Of a DNA stretch of 48,210 nucleotides, positions 8,927-16,646 are shown in pieces. The DNA comes from Caldifarciminota bacterium. GTDB lineage: Bacteria > Hydrothermota > Tepidihabitantia > SM23-42. Numbering within the stretch: position 1 is the stretch's first letter; each line of letters starts with the position of its first letter. Position numbers and translations under genes: made by a program. The notes beneath the pieces are model-generated. The model saw only the letters and a program-made list of their open reading frames with translations, had not been told where the DNA came from and searched no databases. The DNA lies in NCBI GenBank assembly GCA_020349965.1, contig CP070705.1, forward strand, positions 1,340,778 to 1,388,987, given 5' to 3'.

Positions 8927-10414
8927 TCAGCCCTTATCGATAAGGTTGAGCGAATTGTCAACGGTAAAAGCGCTCACACCGTCGGTCAACACCGGCGCCG
9001 GATTACCCTCACCAAATGGCATTAGCATCTTGAGCATACCTACATCGGAACGACGCACAAGAGCCTCCGGTTCGCATATTTGCGGTTCACACCCATTTGC
9101 TATGTCCGGTTGCCTATTCTGCAAGTGATCTTTCACTTCATCCAAGAACGCCTCGAGGTTATTCTTGCCCATCGAAAAACCGGCCGCTTTCTGGTGTCCG
9201 CCGAAATCGAGAAAGAATCTGCGCATACCGTACAGCAATTTGTAGAGGTCGATGTCACAGCTTCTCAACTCTCCGATGCACTTATCATCCCGAATGCCGA
9301 TGATGAGGGAATTGCGCTTGAAATAGTCGCGTAACCGTGCGGCGATGGACCCAAGGTAATGCTGTTTGGAGAGAGGAACGAGTGACAATACAAATCTCGA
9401 ATTCACTTCGGCATTTGTCACCACCTCACTGAACAGCGTATCAATCTCCTCGCGGCGTTTCTGATCGGTCTGTTTCAGTTCTTTGTAGCACTCCCTGACG
9501 CGGGCAAGATTCTTTTGGACAAAGAATTCGATTCCCAACGCGGGATCGTTGTATGCTGCAGAACCGATCGTCGGTACCACTTCTCTTATCAACCGGTTGA
9601 CATCGACCGCACCATCCTCATGCAGACAAAGAGCCCACGCATCTTCGATCTTGTTCATAAGTTCCATACCATGAGCACAGAAGATCCTGTTCTCGTTTCG
9701 TAATACGACCCGGTCCGCAATAGTACCGACACAGACGATCGGGAAGAAATTCTTCTTGAGACTATAGAATTCGTGTGCGTTCATCCTGAAAAACTCACTG
9801 TACAAGAATTGGGCGAGTTTGAAAGCAACGCCCACCCCTGCCAGTTCCCGGAATGGATACTCGGAATCTCTGCGTTTTGGATCGACTGACGGCACCGTGA
9901 ACTTCGTCAGACGGGTTTCGTGATGGTCGCAGATGACAACCCTCATTCCCTCTTGAGCCGCGATGCGCGGATTCTCTTCATTACTGATGCCAAAATCGAC
10001 GGTCAGAAGCAATTTCACGCCTTTTTCATGATAATTCCTCAGAATCCGGGGGTTGAGAATATACCCATCCTTCTCGCGAACGATCGGGTAGACATGGACC
10101 GTTCCGCTACCGCGGGTGATGTCGGTCAGCGCCTTATATACGACTGCCGCAGCTGTATAGCCATCAACATCATCGTGGGTGTAAATGAGTATACCTTCAC
10201 CTTTTTTAATCGTACCGATGATCTCGTGCGCGGCTACGGTGATGTCGGGTATAGTACGGGGATCATGCAGGTGATCGATGCTCGGAAAGAGGAACCGCCG
10301 GGCCTCGCTGTACTCAGGGAAACGCCTGAAGATGATCTCGGCAAGCTCCCGCGGGATCGAGAAATCGGATGCATACTTCTCAACGAGAACCTTGTCGGCG
10401 TCGAGAACTGGCAT
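8927..10414 (-). CDS. recJ: single-stranded-DNA exonuclease RecJ (short form)
   Basis: 495 residues from the chosen ATG at 10414, which overlaps the preceding stop (TAACATG). DHH-family motifs are visible: T-H-D-D-V-D-G-Y-T-A (motif I), D-F-G-I-S, D-H-H-E-T, and the DHHA1 part with D-F-G-G-H-Q-K-A-A-G-F-S. The protein ends shortly after P-F-G-E-G-N-P-A-P-V, whereas typical RecJ continues for ~80-100 residues as an OB fold. The C-terminal domain is therefore absent or replaced. Expected function: 5'-3' degradation of single-stranded DNA in repair. Confidence 0.87.
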   Translation of the reverse strand: MPVLDADKVLVEKYASDFSIPRELAEIIFRRFPEYSEARRFLFPSIDHLHDPRTIPDITVAAHEIIGTIKKGEGILIYTHDDVDGYTAAAVVYKALTDITRGSGTVHVYPIVREKDGYILNPRILRNYHEKGVKLLLTVDFGISNEENPRIAAQEGMRVVICDHHETRLTKFTVPSVDPKRRDSEYPFRELAGVGVAFKLAQFLYSEFFRMNAHEFYSLKKNFFPIVCVGTIADRVVLRNENRIFCAHGMELMNKIEDAWALCLHEDGAVDVNRLIREVVPTIGSAAYNDPALGIEFFVQKNLARVRECYKELKQTDQKRREEIDTLFSEVVTNAEVNSRFVLSLVPLSKQHYLGSIAARLRDYFKRNSLIIGIRDDKCIGELRSCDIDLYKLLYGMRRFFLDFGGHQKAAGFSMGKNNLEAFLDEVKDHLQNRQPDIANGCEPQICEPEALVRRSDVGMLKMLMPFGEGNPAPVLTDGVSAFTVDNSLNLIDKG

Positions 10415-10415
10415 G

Positions 10416-10841
10416 TTACTTTTCTTCGGGCTTTGCCGACTGTGACGCATCAACCTTCTCGATGCGGCCCTTCAACATATCCAAGACCTCTTTCCGATCT
10501 TCAGGTAGTAGGAGGAAGACGCCGCGGAATTGGTTGAGGACTGTCTTACGGCGGAAAGGACTCAAAAGTACACCGTTCTTTCCAGGGTAGATTCGCCTGA
10601 ATTCCGACATCTTTCTCTTCTGTGTCATGAAGATGTTCTTGATTATGACCTCTTCATCAGTGATCTCGTAGGCAGTGGGGAAAAAATATGAATGTACCGA
10701 AACCAGAAGCACGACAAAACCGAAGATGCTCCAGAATATGCCATAGAATACACCAACAATGACAAGAAAGAGTGCAATGAAGACACCACTAGTTATCGTC
10801 TTGGTCAAATCCCTCGTTGCGGGATGCACAGTCCATTTCAT
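10416..10841 (-). CDS. small membrane protein with PH-like domain
   Basis: About 141 residues. Two adjacent hydrophobic helices (about 15-55, F-I-A-L-F-L-V-I-V-G and F-G-F-V-V-L-L-V) are followed by a soluble segment of PH-like (bPH2/YcxB) type: Y-E-I-T-D-E-E-V-I-I-K-N, then F-R-R-I-Y-P-G-K-N-G-V-L-L-S-P. The start is ambiguous between GTG at 10850 and ATG at 10841; the latter has GGGTGG upstream. It overlaps the recJ start, so the two are coupled. Function unknown. Confidence 0.65.
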   Translation of the reverse strand: MKWTVHPATRDLTKTITSGVFIALFLVIVGVFYGIFWSIFGFVVLLVSVHSYFFPTAYEITDEEVIIKNIFMTQKRKMSEFRRIYPGKNGVLLSPFRRKTVLNQFRGVFLLLPEDRKEVLDMLKGRIEKVDASQSAKPEEK

Positions 10842-11057
10842 AGCGACCACCCGGTATGATTCTCTGCAAGACTAACTAAATACACTTGAAATTGTAAACC
10901 TCCACCCTTTTTCTTTTCTGTTCAGCCAATTATTTGTAAATCGACAAATCTGGTGCCACTCAATTCTTCTGTAATGATATACGAATTTTGGCCAAAGTCA
11001 AGATACCCCTGGCCCTATTAGCATTTAGGACGTAGTGCTTATGGTTTATCTGTACGA

Positions 11058-11131
11058 TGGGCCCGGAGGGACTCGAACCCCCGACCCGCTGATTATGAGT
11101 CAGCTGCTCTAACCAACTGAGCTACAGGCCC
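11058..11131 (-). tRNA. tRNA with CAU anticodon, probably elongator tRNA-Met
   Basis: A 74-nt cloverleaf on the minus strand. The acceptor GGGCCTG pairs with CGGGCCC (one G-U) and the discriminator is A. The D-arm reads TAGCTCAGTTGGTTAGAGC, the anticodon loop CTCATAA, and the T-arm GGGGG-TTCGAGT-CCCTC. CCA is not encoded. The anticodon could also belong to tRNA-Ile2 (lysidine-modified), but the body is closer to elongator Met. Confidence 0.93.
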
Positions 11132-11185
11132 CACTGACGAACAATTCCAGCAGATTATAGCCATCAGAGGATACTTGTCAATCGT

Positions 11186-11322
11186 CAAATCCCAAATTCA
11201 AAAGCCAAAGCACAAAACCACAAATGACATATAACTGCTAAATATCAAAAAACCAAATGCGCAGAATTGAGGCTTGAGTTTTGGGAGTTATTTGTGATTT
11301 TATGCTTGAAGGTTGGGATTTG
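11186..11322. repeat. imperfect inverted repeat, AT-rich intergenic element
   Basis: The arms begin CAAATCCCAA (11186-11195) and end TTGGGATTTG (11313-11322), with further partial pairing inside (CACAAA with TTTGTG). It contains no ORF. It lies between the tRNA and the promoter of the radical SAM gene and may be a small non-autonomous element. Confidence 0.5.
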
Positions 11323-11368
11323 CTTTGGCCGGCCTTTGCATTCGACTGATACATCAACCAATCGATCA

Positions 11369-11396
11369 TTGACTTACACTCCCCTGTTCATATAAT
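11369..11396 (+). promoter_or_regulatory. sigma-70-type promoter of the radical SAM gene
   Basis: TTGACT (11369-11374), a 16-nt spacer and TATAAT (11391-11396). The start codon is 18 nt downstream of the -10 box. Confidence 0.7.
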
Positions 11397-11414
11397 ACGA
11401 CCTCTGCCAAAGCA

Positions 11415-12230
11415 ATGATAATCAACGAAGTCAAGTGCAAGTCAATACTCAACAAATCAGGCATATCGGTCATTGACTATTCAATTAACCCCTATTATGG
11501 ATGCGCTCACAAGTGCCAGTACTGCTATGCCGTTTTCATGAAGAGATTCACCGGCCATACCGAACCCTGGGGCGATTTTGTCGATGTTAAGATCAACGCA
11601 GCAGAGGTTCTAGCTCGACAGCTACCAAGAGTAAGAAAGAGGAGCCGGATCTCCTTCGGTACGGTCTGCGACCCGTATCAGCCGCTTGAACTGAAATATC
11701 AAGTAACCAGAAAATGTCTCGAAATATTGAAACCTTATCGCCATCGCGTATCCATTTTGACAAAATCGACAATTGTCATTCGCGATGCCGACATTCTGCG
11801 CAAGCTTCACAAAGTGAGAGTAAGTTTCACGATAACATCGATGGATGAAAAAGTGAGAAAAATCTTTGAGCCTGGCGCACCTCCAGCTGAAAAGAGATTC
11901 AAGGCCATCAGAACGCTTGCCCAAGATGGCATCCGCACCAGCGTCTTTGTCGCTCCGGTGATTCCATATATTTCTGATTCTTCCGCCACGATCACAGATA
12001 TCCTCAGGGCTGCTAAGAATGCCGGCGCCGAGTACGTAATGTTTGACACTCTTAACCCGTATCCAAAAGTGTGGCGCAACACACAACGGCTCATAGAAAA
12101 ACATTTCCCTGATAAATTAGCCTCATTCAACACCTACTATACAAATCGCAAAACATACAGCATCCATCTGCGGGAAAGAATCCGTATTCTCGGAGAGAAG
12201 TATGGTATCGAGTACAAATATGCCTTCTGA
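11415..12230 (+). CDS. radical SAM protein of the SplB/Rv2578c type
   Basis: 271 residues. The cluster-binding motif C-A-H-K-C-Q-Y-C-Y (CxxxCxxC) begins at about residue 31. Further motifs resemble the spore-photoproduct-lyase-like/Rv2578c family: S-F-G-T-V-C-D-P-Y-Q-P-L-E, then S-I-L-T-K-S and A-P-V-I-P-Y-I-S-D. The reaction is unknown: Rv2578c-type proteins are not proven photoproduct lyases. It is monocistronic, with its own promoter and a palindromic element immediately after the stop. Confidence 0.88.
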   Translation: MIINEVKCKSILNKSGISVIDYSINPYYGCAHKCQYCYAVFMKRFTGHTEPWGDFVDVKINAAEVLARQLPRVRKRSRISFGTVCDPYQPLELKYQVTRKCLEILKPYRHRVSILTKSTIVIRDADILRKLHKVRVSFTITSMDEKVRKIFEPGAPPAEKRFKAIRTLAQDGIRTSVFVAPVIPYISDSSATITDILRAAKNAGAEYVMFDTLNPYPKVWRNTQRLIEKHFPDKLASFNTYYTNRKTYSIHLRERIRILGEKYGIEYKYAF

Positions 12231-12233
12231 CGA

Positions 12234-12325
12234 TGGGGTCAAATCTCTACATTGAACGTTGTCGCGCGGCAGCGATCCGATTACGTGTTTATTGTGGAAA
12301 TGTTCAATGTAGAGATTTGACCCCA
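12234..12325. repeat. REP-like palindromic element with 24-bp perfect arms
   Basis: TGGGGTCAAATC... (12234-12257) is repeated as its exact reverse complement at 12302-12325, around a 44-nt loop. It sits between two convergent genes. The 'GGGGTCAAATC' head resembles palindromes linked to Y1/RAYT transposases in many bacteria; none is encoded here. It could also serve as a bidirectional transcription barrier. Confidence 0.75.
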
Positions 12326-12328
12326 GAA

Positions 12329-13168
12329 CTAATAGGAAAGGAGTTTTTTGATCGGGTAGTGCTTCCCGTCCTCAGCGGCTAATACCGTAATGCCGGTTCT
12401 TTCTTTGAGTTGACGTGCAACGTTCCACGGTCCGGTCCTGATCATCGTCATGCCGAAGTGCGTGATGATTGCAACCTTCGGCTTTATGCCGGAAATAATC
12501 TCTGCACAATCGTCGACGGATAGATGGTCGATCTCCGAGGGACCGAGCTTTATCAGATTCATTATCACAATATCCGACTTGTAGGCTTGTATGAGGCCTT
12601 TGAAGAACTTCGTGTCGGTTATGTACGATAGCGTTATACCTTTGCACGATAGCTTGAAACCATACGTTTCGACGCGGTGTTCGTGTTTGATCGGAAAGTG
12701 GAAATTCAAGTTCCCGAGAGCAAAATCACTTCCTGCCCTGATGGTGATAGCGCGATCGATGAATTCAAGCACGTACTTGTACACCACACCGTATTCGCCA
12801 AACGCATCTCCGGGAGCCAATAACGTTCCCCGCTTGTCCAAACCTCCTCTGGTCATCACGTCGAGATAGACGTTCACATCCGCGCTGTGATCGATGTGTT
12901 TATGGGTGAGAATGATTGCATCTATCTTCTCGGGTGGAAGATAGGGAACATACGCATGTAACCGATACAGGGATTCCGGTCCCGGGTCCACGAGAACATG
13001 CTTACCGTCCATGCGAAACAGCATCCCTCCAGTCGCCCTCAATTGCTTTGCTATCACATACCGAGCGCCGCCCGTGCCGAGGAATACGATTTCGTTTTCA
13101 ACATCGTGCATCCTTCTTTCTTCATCGGAAAGACAGGATGGTTTCTTCTTGCGCCGCGATCTATTCAT
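12329..13168 (-). CDS. MBL-fold metal-dependent hydrolase
   Basis: 279 residues. The N-terminal beta strand has I-V-F-L-G-T-G-G-A-R, and the metal-binding motif is T-H-K-H-I-D-H-S-A-D (HxHxDH). Later metal ligands include Y-I-T-D-T-K and I-I-T-H-F-G-M. This resembles the RNase Z/PhnP-like hydrolases, with unknown substrate. It is the last gene of the lysS-lol-mcs operon, about 60 nt after mcsB. The chosen ATG at 13168 gives a basic N-terminal tail; M21 is an alternative start. Confidence 0.82.
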   Translation of the reverse strand: MNRSRRKKKPSCLSDEERRMHDVENEIVFLGTGGARYVIAKQLRATGGMLFRMDGKHVLVDPGPESLYRLHAYVPYLPPEKIDAIILTHKHIDHSADVNVYLDVMTRGGLDKRGTLLAPGDAFGEYGVVYKYVLEFIDRAITIRAGSDFALGNLNFHFPIKHEHRVETYGFKLSCKGITLSYITDTKFFKGLIQAYKSDIVIMNLIKLGPSEIDHLSVDDCAEIISGIKPKVAIITHFGMTMIRTGPWNVARQLKERTGITVLAAEDGKHYPIKKLLSY

Positions 13169-13226
13169 ATCTACGAACCTTCAAAAGGAAAAGAATGGGG
13201 TAATTCTGCCTAAAGCAACAATCGAC

Positions 13227-14273
13227 TCAATTAACACCGAGTTTTTGCCTGATGTATTCTGCCCTTTTTATGTCACGCTCCTGCTCTTCAAGCAATTCAC
13301 CAAAGAAGAGCTGGATGTTTGCGGGTCTTGACACAACCAGTATCTCATTGAGCGTAGCAAGCGTGATCTCCTTGACAATCCCGACGCCGATACCGAATCT
13401 GACGGCAGACAAAAGATTCAAGACCTCTCCACTGCTTATCGTACGCGCCGAACGCAGAATCGCGAGGCTGCGGAATATCTTGTCCTCGAATTCATTACGC
13501 GCTTTGGTCAGGATGACATCACGTGCCTTCTTCTCGATATCGATTATCATCTTCGCTAATTTAGTTGTCCTTTCGAGAAGATCTTCCTCCCTGAAACCGA
13601 TCGTATGTTGATTCGATATCTGAAAGAGGCTCCCTCTGATCTCGCTACCTTCACCGTAAATGCCTCTGACCGCCATTCCGATTTGCAGCGCACCCTTCAG
13701 GACTTTCTCGACTTCGTTGGTAAAAACCAGTCCAGGCAGGTGCATAAATACTGACGCCCTCATCCCTGTTCCGATATTCGTTGGACAGGAAGTAAGATAG
13801 CCGTAGTCATCGTTGAATGCATAATCGACATTGTTACCGATCATCTCTTCAACCTCGAATACGGCACTCGATAGGTTCACGAGATTCAGCCCGCAACTGA
13901 TGCCCTGATAGCGCAGGTGATCTTCCTCATTGACCATCACAGATACATTTCCGCCTTCTTTTATGAAAACGCTCGCAGGTTTGTCTTTCCTGATGAATCC
14001 TGGTGACACTAAATGGCATTCTAGCAGCGATTCCTTTTCCAATGGTTTCATGTCCTTGAGGTTCAAGAATTCACCGGCCAACCTATCATCGATTATCGAT
14101 TTCACCAATCCGATCAGATATTCCGCATCGGCAGCTTTCATCTTCACTTCGAACGGGATGCTGCTCAAATTCCTGGCCACCCTGATCCGAGATGATACGA
14201 CGATCTCGCTCTCTTCACCACAAGGGAGTGTTTTTTTTGATGACGGAATGAGCCATCGGATGTTGTCAAACAT
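13227..14273 (-). CDS. mcsB: protein arginine kinase McsB
   Basis: 348 residues from the ATG at 14273, which overlaps the mcsA stop by 8 nt; an upstream ATG at 14285 is less likely. It has the ATP:guanido phosphotransferase fold, with V-V-S-S-R-I-R-V-A-R-N (substrate/ATP-binding Arg), N-E-E-D-H-L-R (catalytic Glu region) and Y-L-T-S-C-P-T-N-I-G-T-G-M-R-A-S. McsB phosphorylates arginine on proteins and marks them for ClpC-ClpP. The C-terminus has a short R-x-x-R-A-E-Y-I-R-Q-K-L-G tail as in relatives. The neighbouring mcsA supports the call; ctsR and clpC are not in the window. Confidence 0.93.
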   Translation of the reverse strand: MFDNIRWLIPSSKKTLPCGEESEIVVSSRIRVARNLSSIPFEVKMKAADAEYLIGLVKSIIDDRLAGEFLNLKDMKPLEKESLLECHLVSPGFIRKDKPASVFIKEGGNVSVMVNEEDHLRYQGISCGLNLVNLSSAVFEVEEMIGNNVDYAFNDDYGYLTSCPTNIGTGMRASVFMHLPGLVFTNEVEKVLKGALQIGMAVRGIYGEGSEIRGSLFQISNQHTIGFREEDLLERTTKLAKMIIDIEKKARDVILTKARNEFEDKIFRSLAILRSARTISSGEVLNLLSAVRFGIGVGIVKEITLATLNEILVVSRPANIQLFFGELLEEQERDIKRAEYIRQKLGVN

Positions 14274-14739
14274 CTTTGATGCCATATTCCCGCAGTTGGT
14301 CCCGTATTTTCGCCGCGTCCTCGTACGATTCGCTTTCAAGCGCCTTTTTCAATTCTTCGCGTAGACGGTACACTTCTAATCCCTGTTTAGTACCGGGAGC
14401 GGCCTTTCGCCCGATATGGCGGTCACTTTGATGGATCTGCTTGATGAGATGTTGAATGTGACTGGTAAATGTCGTGAGACAATCGCTACAACCGAACCGG
14501 CCTATTCTCTTGAACTCAGCGAGGGACAGGTAGCAGCGTGGACAGATCACTTTTTCATCCTGTTCACTTCTTTGCCGCAGTAATTTCTGGAGAATTTCTA
14601 CCGGGGATAGTTTCCGAGTAACAAGGAGTCCTCGCTTCGACGCGCATTCGTCACATAGATTGAGTTCGATCGTCTTGTCGGGCAGCACTTCCTTGAAAGA
14701 AATCGAGGCAGGTTTCTTCTTGCAATCATCACACAGCAT
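14266..14739 (-). CDS. mcsA: McsA-like UvrB/UvrC-motif zinc protein, activator of McsB
   Basis: 157 residues. Pairs of CxxC motifs (C-D-D-C at 3-6, C-D-E-C at 28-31, C-P-R-C and C-S-D-C further on) form zinc sites. A C-terminal UVR motif has L-R-E-E-L-K-K-A-L-E-S-E-S-Y-E-D-A-A-K-I-R-D. McsA activates the McsB arginine kinase. The gene overlaps the lolD-like gene by 11 nt and mcsB by 8 nt, so expression is coupled. Confidence 0.92.
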   Translation of the reverse strand: MLCDDCKKKPASISFKEVLPDKTIELNLCDECASKRGLLVTRKLSPVEILQKLLRQRSEQDEKVICPRCYLSLAEFKRIGRFGCSDCLTTFTSHIQHLIKQIHQSDRHIGRKAAPGTKQGLEVYRLREELKKALESESYEDAAKIRDQLREYGIKDV

Positions 14740-15406
14740 ATAACCTCCTCTCTTTCAGTTTATAAACGTCGCTCCCGACCCTTGCGATGTCGAGCGAGTG
14801 GGTAACGAGCACAAGCGTCCTTCCTTCATCCTTTAGACTGCCAAAAACATCGAGGAGTTTATTAGTGTTACCCTCATCAAGATTGCCCGTCGGTTCGTCG
14901 GCGAATATTATCAGCGGATCGTTGATCATCGCACGTGCAATGGCGACACGCTGCCGTTCACCGCCCGATATCTCGTCGGGCAGCCTATTCCTCTTGTCTC
15001 CGACACTGAACTTCTCAAGCAAATCCTGCGCCTTATCGTACGCCGCCTGGGGTGCAATACCATTGACGAGTGCGGGCAGAGCCACGTTCTCGAGGCAAGA
15101 AAACTCGGCAAGCAAATGATGGAATTGAAAGACAAACCCCATTTTCTTGTTTCTAATCTCCGATAACCGGTTATCATCATGCTTGGTAATGTCCGTAGAG
15201 TCGAATACAACCTTGCCAGCCGTCGGATTGTCGAGCCCACTGATAATGTGCAGCAAAGTCGATTTACCACTACCAGAAGGCCCGAGTATCACAACAAAGC
15301 CGCCCCTCCTCACCTCTAAATCAACACCCTCGAGGACATCGATCGTCTCATTTTGAAGATAATAAGTTTTGCCCAGGCCGACGGCACTCAGAATACTATC
15401 ATTCAT
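14729..15406 (-). CDS. lolD: ABC transporter ATP-binding protein, LolD-like
   Basis: 225 residues from the ATG at 15406. Walker A is G-P-S-G-S-G-K-S-T, the Q-loop F-V-F-Q-F-H-H-L, the signature S-G-G-E-R-Q-R-V-A, and Walker B L-I-I-F-A-D-E-P-T-G-N-L-D. This is the MacB/LolD class. With the adjacent permease it should extract lipoproteins from the inner membrane in organisms with an outer membrane. Its start overlaps the permease stop by 8 nt. Confidence 0.9.
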   Translation of the reverse strand: MNDSILSAVGLGKTYYLQNETIDVLEGVDLEVRRGGFVVILGPSGSGKSTLLHIISGLDNPTAGKVVFDSTDITKHDDNRLSEIRNKKMGFVFQFHHLLAEFSCLENVALPALVNGIAPQAAYDKAQDLLEKFSVGDKRNRLPDEISGGERQRVAIARAMINDPLIIFADEPTGNLDEGNTNKLLDVFGSLKDEGRTLVLVTHSLDIARVGSDVYKLKERRLYAV

Positions 15407-16595
15407 TACGCAAAGCCTCCACGGTGGTAAGCTCGGTCGCCCGCCTGGCCGGATATATGGTTGCAGCAAAGGTAATGAGGATCGCCGCGACTGCGGTTAC
15501 TACGAAATCATTGATATCCATCTCAACAGGCAGCGTCTCGATGAAATAGATATCACCGGGTAATGACACCTGATACGTGTCGAGCACCAGACAAGCCACG
15601 AACGCAAAGAGCAGTCCCAGCACAGTGCCGATGATACCGATGACGGTACCGTGATAAATGAATATCTTCATGATCTGGCGCGCCGTGAATCCATATGACC
15701 GCATGATCCCGATCTCTTTGGTCTTTTTCTTCACCATGTTTATCAACGTACCCACGATGTTGAACCCGGCTACAATGATGATAAGGATGAGCACAATAAA
15801 GGTAATGATCTTCTCGATCCTCAAAGCGGCGAACACCGAGCGGTTCGACTCGATCCAGTCCTGGGCACGGTAGGGATAACCGAGATCTTCCTCAATGCGC
15901 CGGGCGTATTTGGGGGCCTCGTAGATATCGCCGATCTTGACGGCAATACCGCTGATGCTCTGCCCCATATCGAATAAGGTCTGCACATCATCGATATCCA
16001 TGTAGATGAGTGTAGCATTGTAGTCGTAGTATCCAAAATCGAAGATACCGTTTACAGAGACACGCTTTGCACGGGGCATCAAGCCCAACTGGTTGCCGAA
16101 AGGAAGAGCGACAACGAGGGAATCACCAACGCCAATGCCCATGCTGTGAGCCAGTTCCACGCCGATCACACAACCTCCATCCAACTCGAAGATCCCGCTA
16201 ATCATCTTCTTGCCGATCTCGGTGATGTTCTTCTCGAGTTTATCATCCACACCTTTTATTACTACGCCATCGAGCTGCCGCTTGTACTTAATGACCGACT
16301 TCTGATACACAAAAGGCGCGAAGGCCTGAATGAACTCATATTCTTTCAGTTTCTCCGCGACACCCTGGTAACCTCTTAGCGGTTCGTTGAAATACTTACG
16401 TACTATAATATGAGGCGTGCCGCCGAGTATTCGGCGACGAAGTTCGTTCTGGAAGCCATTCATCATTGAGAGGGTGATCAACAGTGCCGCCACACCGACG
16501 AAGACGCCGCCAATGCCGATCACGGTGGAGAATGAAAGGAATTTCCGATGACGGGAGAGAAGATAGCGGCGGGCGATGAAGAATTCAGTGTTCAT
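15399..16595 (-). CDS. LolC/LolE-type ABC transporter permease
   Basis: 398 residues. One N-terminal helix (F-L-S-F-S-T-V-I-G-I-G-G-V-F-V-G-V-A-A-L) is followed by a periplasmic MacB-PCD domain. The C-terminal FtsX domain has three helices (I-T-F-I-V-L-I-L-I-I-I-V-A-G-F-N, G-T-V-L-G-L-L-F-A-F, F-V-V-T-A-V-A-A-I-L). I-A-R-R-Y-L near the N-terminus is typical of LolC/E. The start at 16595 (M-N-T-E-F-F-I-A-R-R) is chosen over upstream codons. Only one permease gene is present, so it may act as a homodimer. Confidence 0.88.
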   Translation of the reverse strand: MNTEFFIARRYLLSRHRKFLSFSTVIGIGGVFVGVAALLITLSMMNGFQNELRRRILGGTPHIIVRKYFNEPLRGYQGVAEKLKEYEFIQAFAPFVYQKSVIKYKRQLDGVVIKGVDDKLEKNITEIGKKMISGIFELDGGCVIGVELAHSMGIGVGDSLVVALPFGNQLGLMPRAKRVSVNGIFDFGYYDYNATLIYMDIDDVQTLFDMGQSISGIAVKIGDIYEAPKYARRIEEDLGYPYRAQDWIESNRSVFAALRIEKIITFIVLILIIIVAGFNIVGTLINMVKKKTKEIGIMRSYGFTARQIMKIFIYHGTVIGIIGTVLGLLFAFVACLVLDTYQVSLPGDIYFIETLPVEMDINDFVVTAVAAILITFAATIYPARRATELTTVEALRNE

Positions 16596-16646
16596 GGATC
16601 TAAATATAGAGGGCTCCAGTAAGCACAAGACGGCGGGAGAGGGCGA

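Noticed and set aside
8327-10414. Sec readthrough of the recJ stop producing a RecJ-MglA fusion
   Set aside because: The TGA is in frame with mglA, but no hairpin lies 12-16 nt downstream and MglA has a complete N-terminus of its own.
11186-11322. Insertion sequence
   Set aside because: No transposase ORF and no target duplication could be seen.
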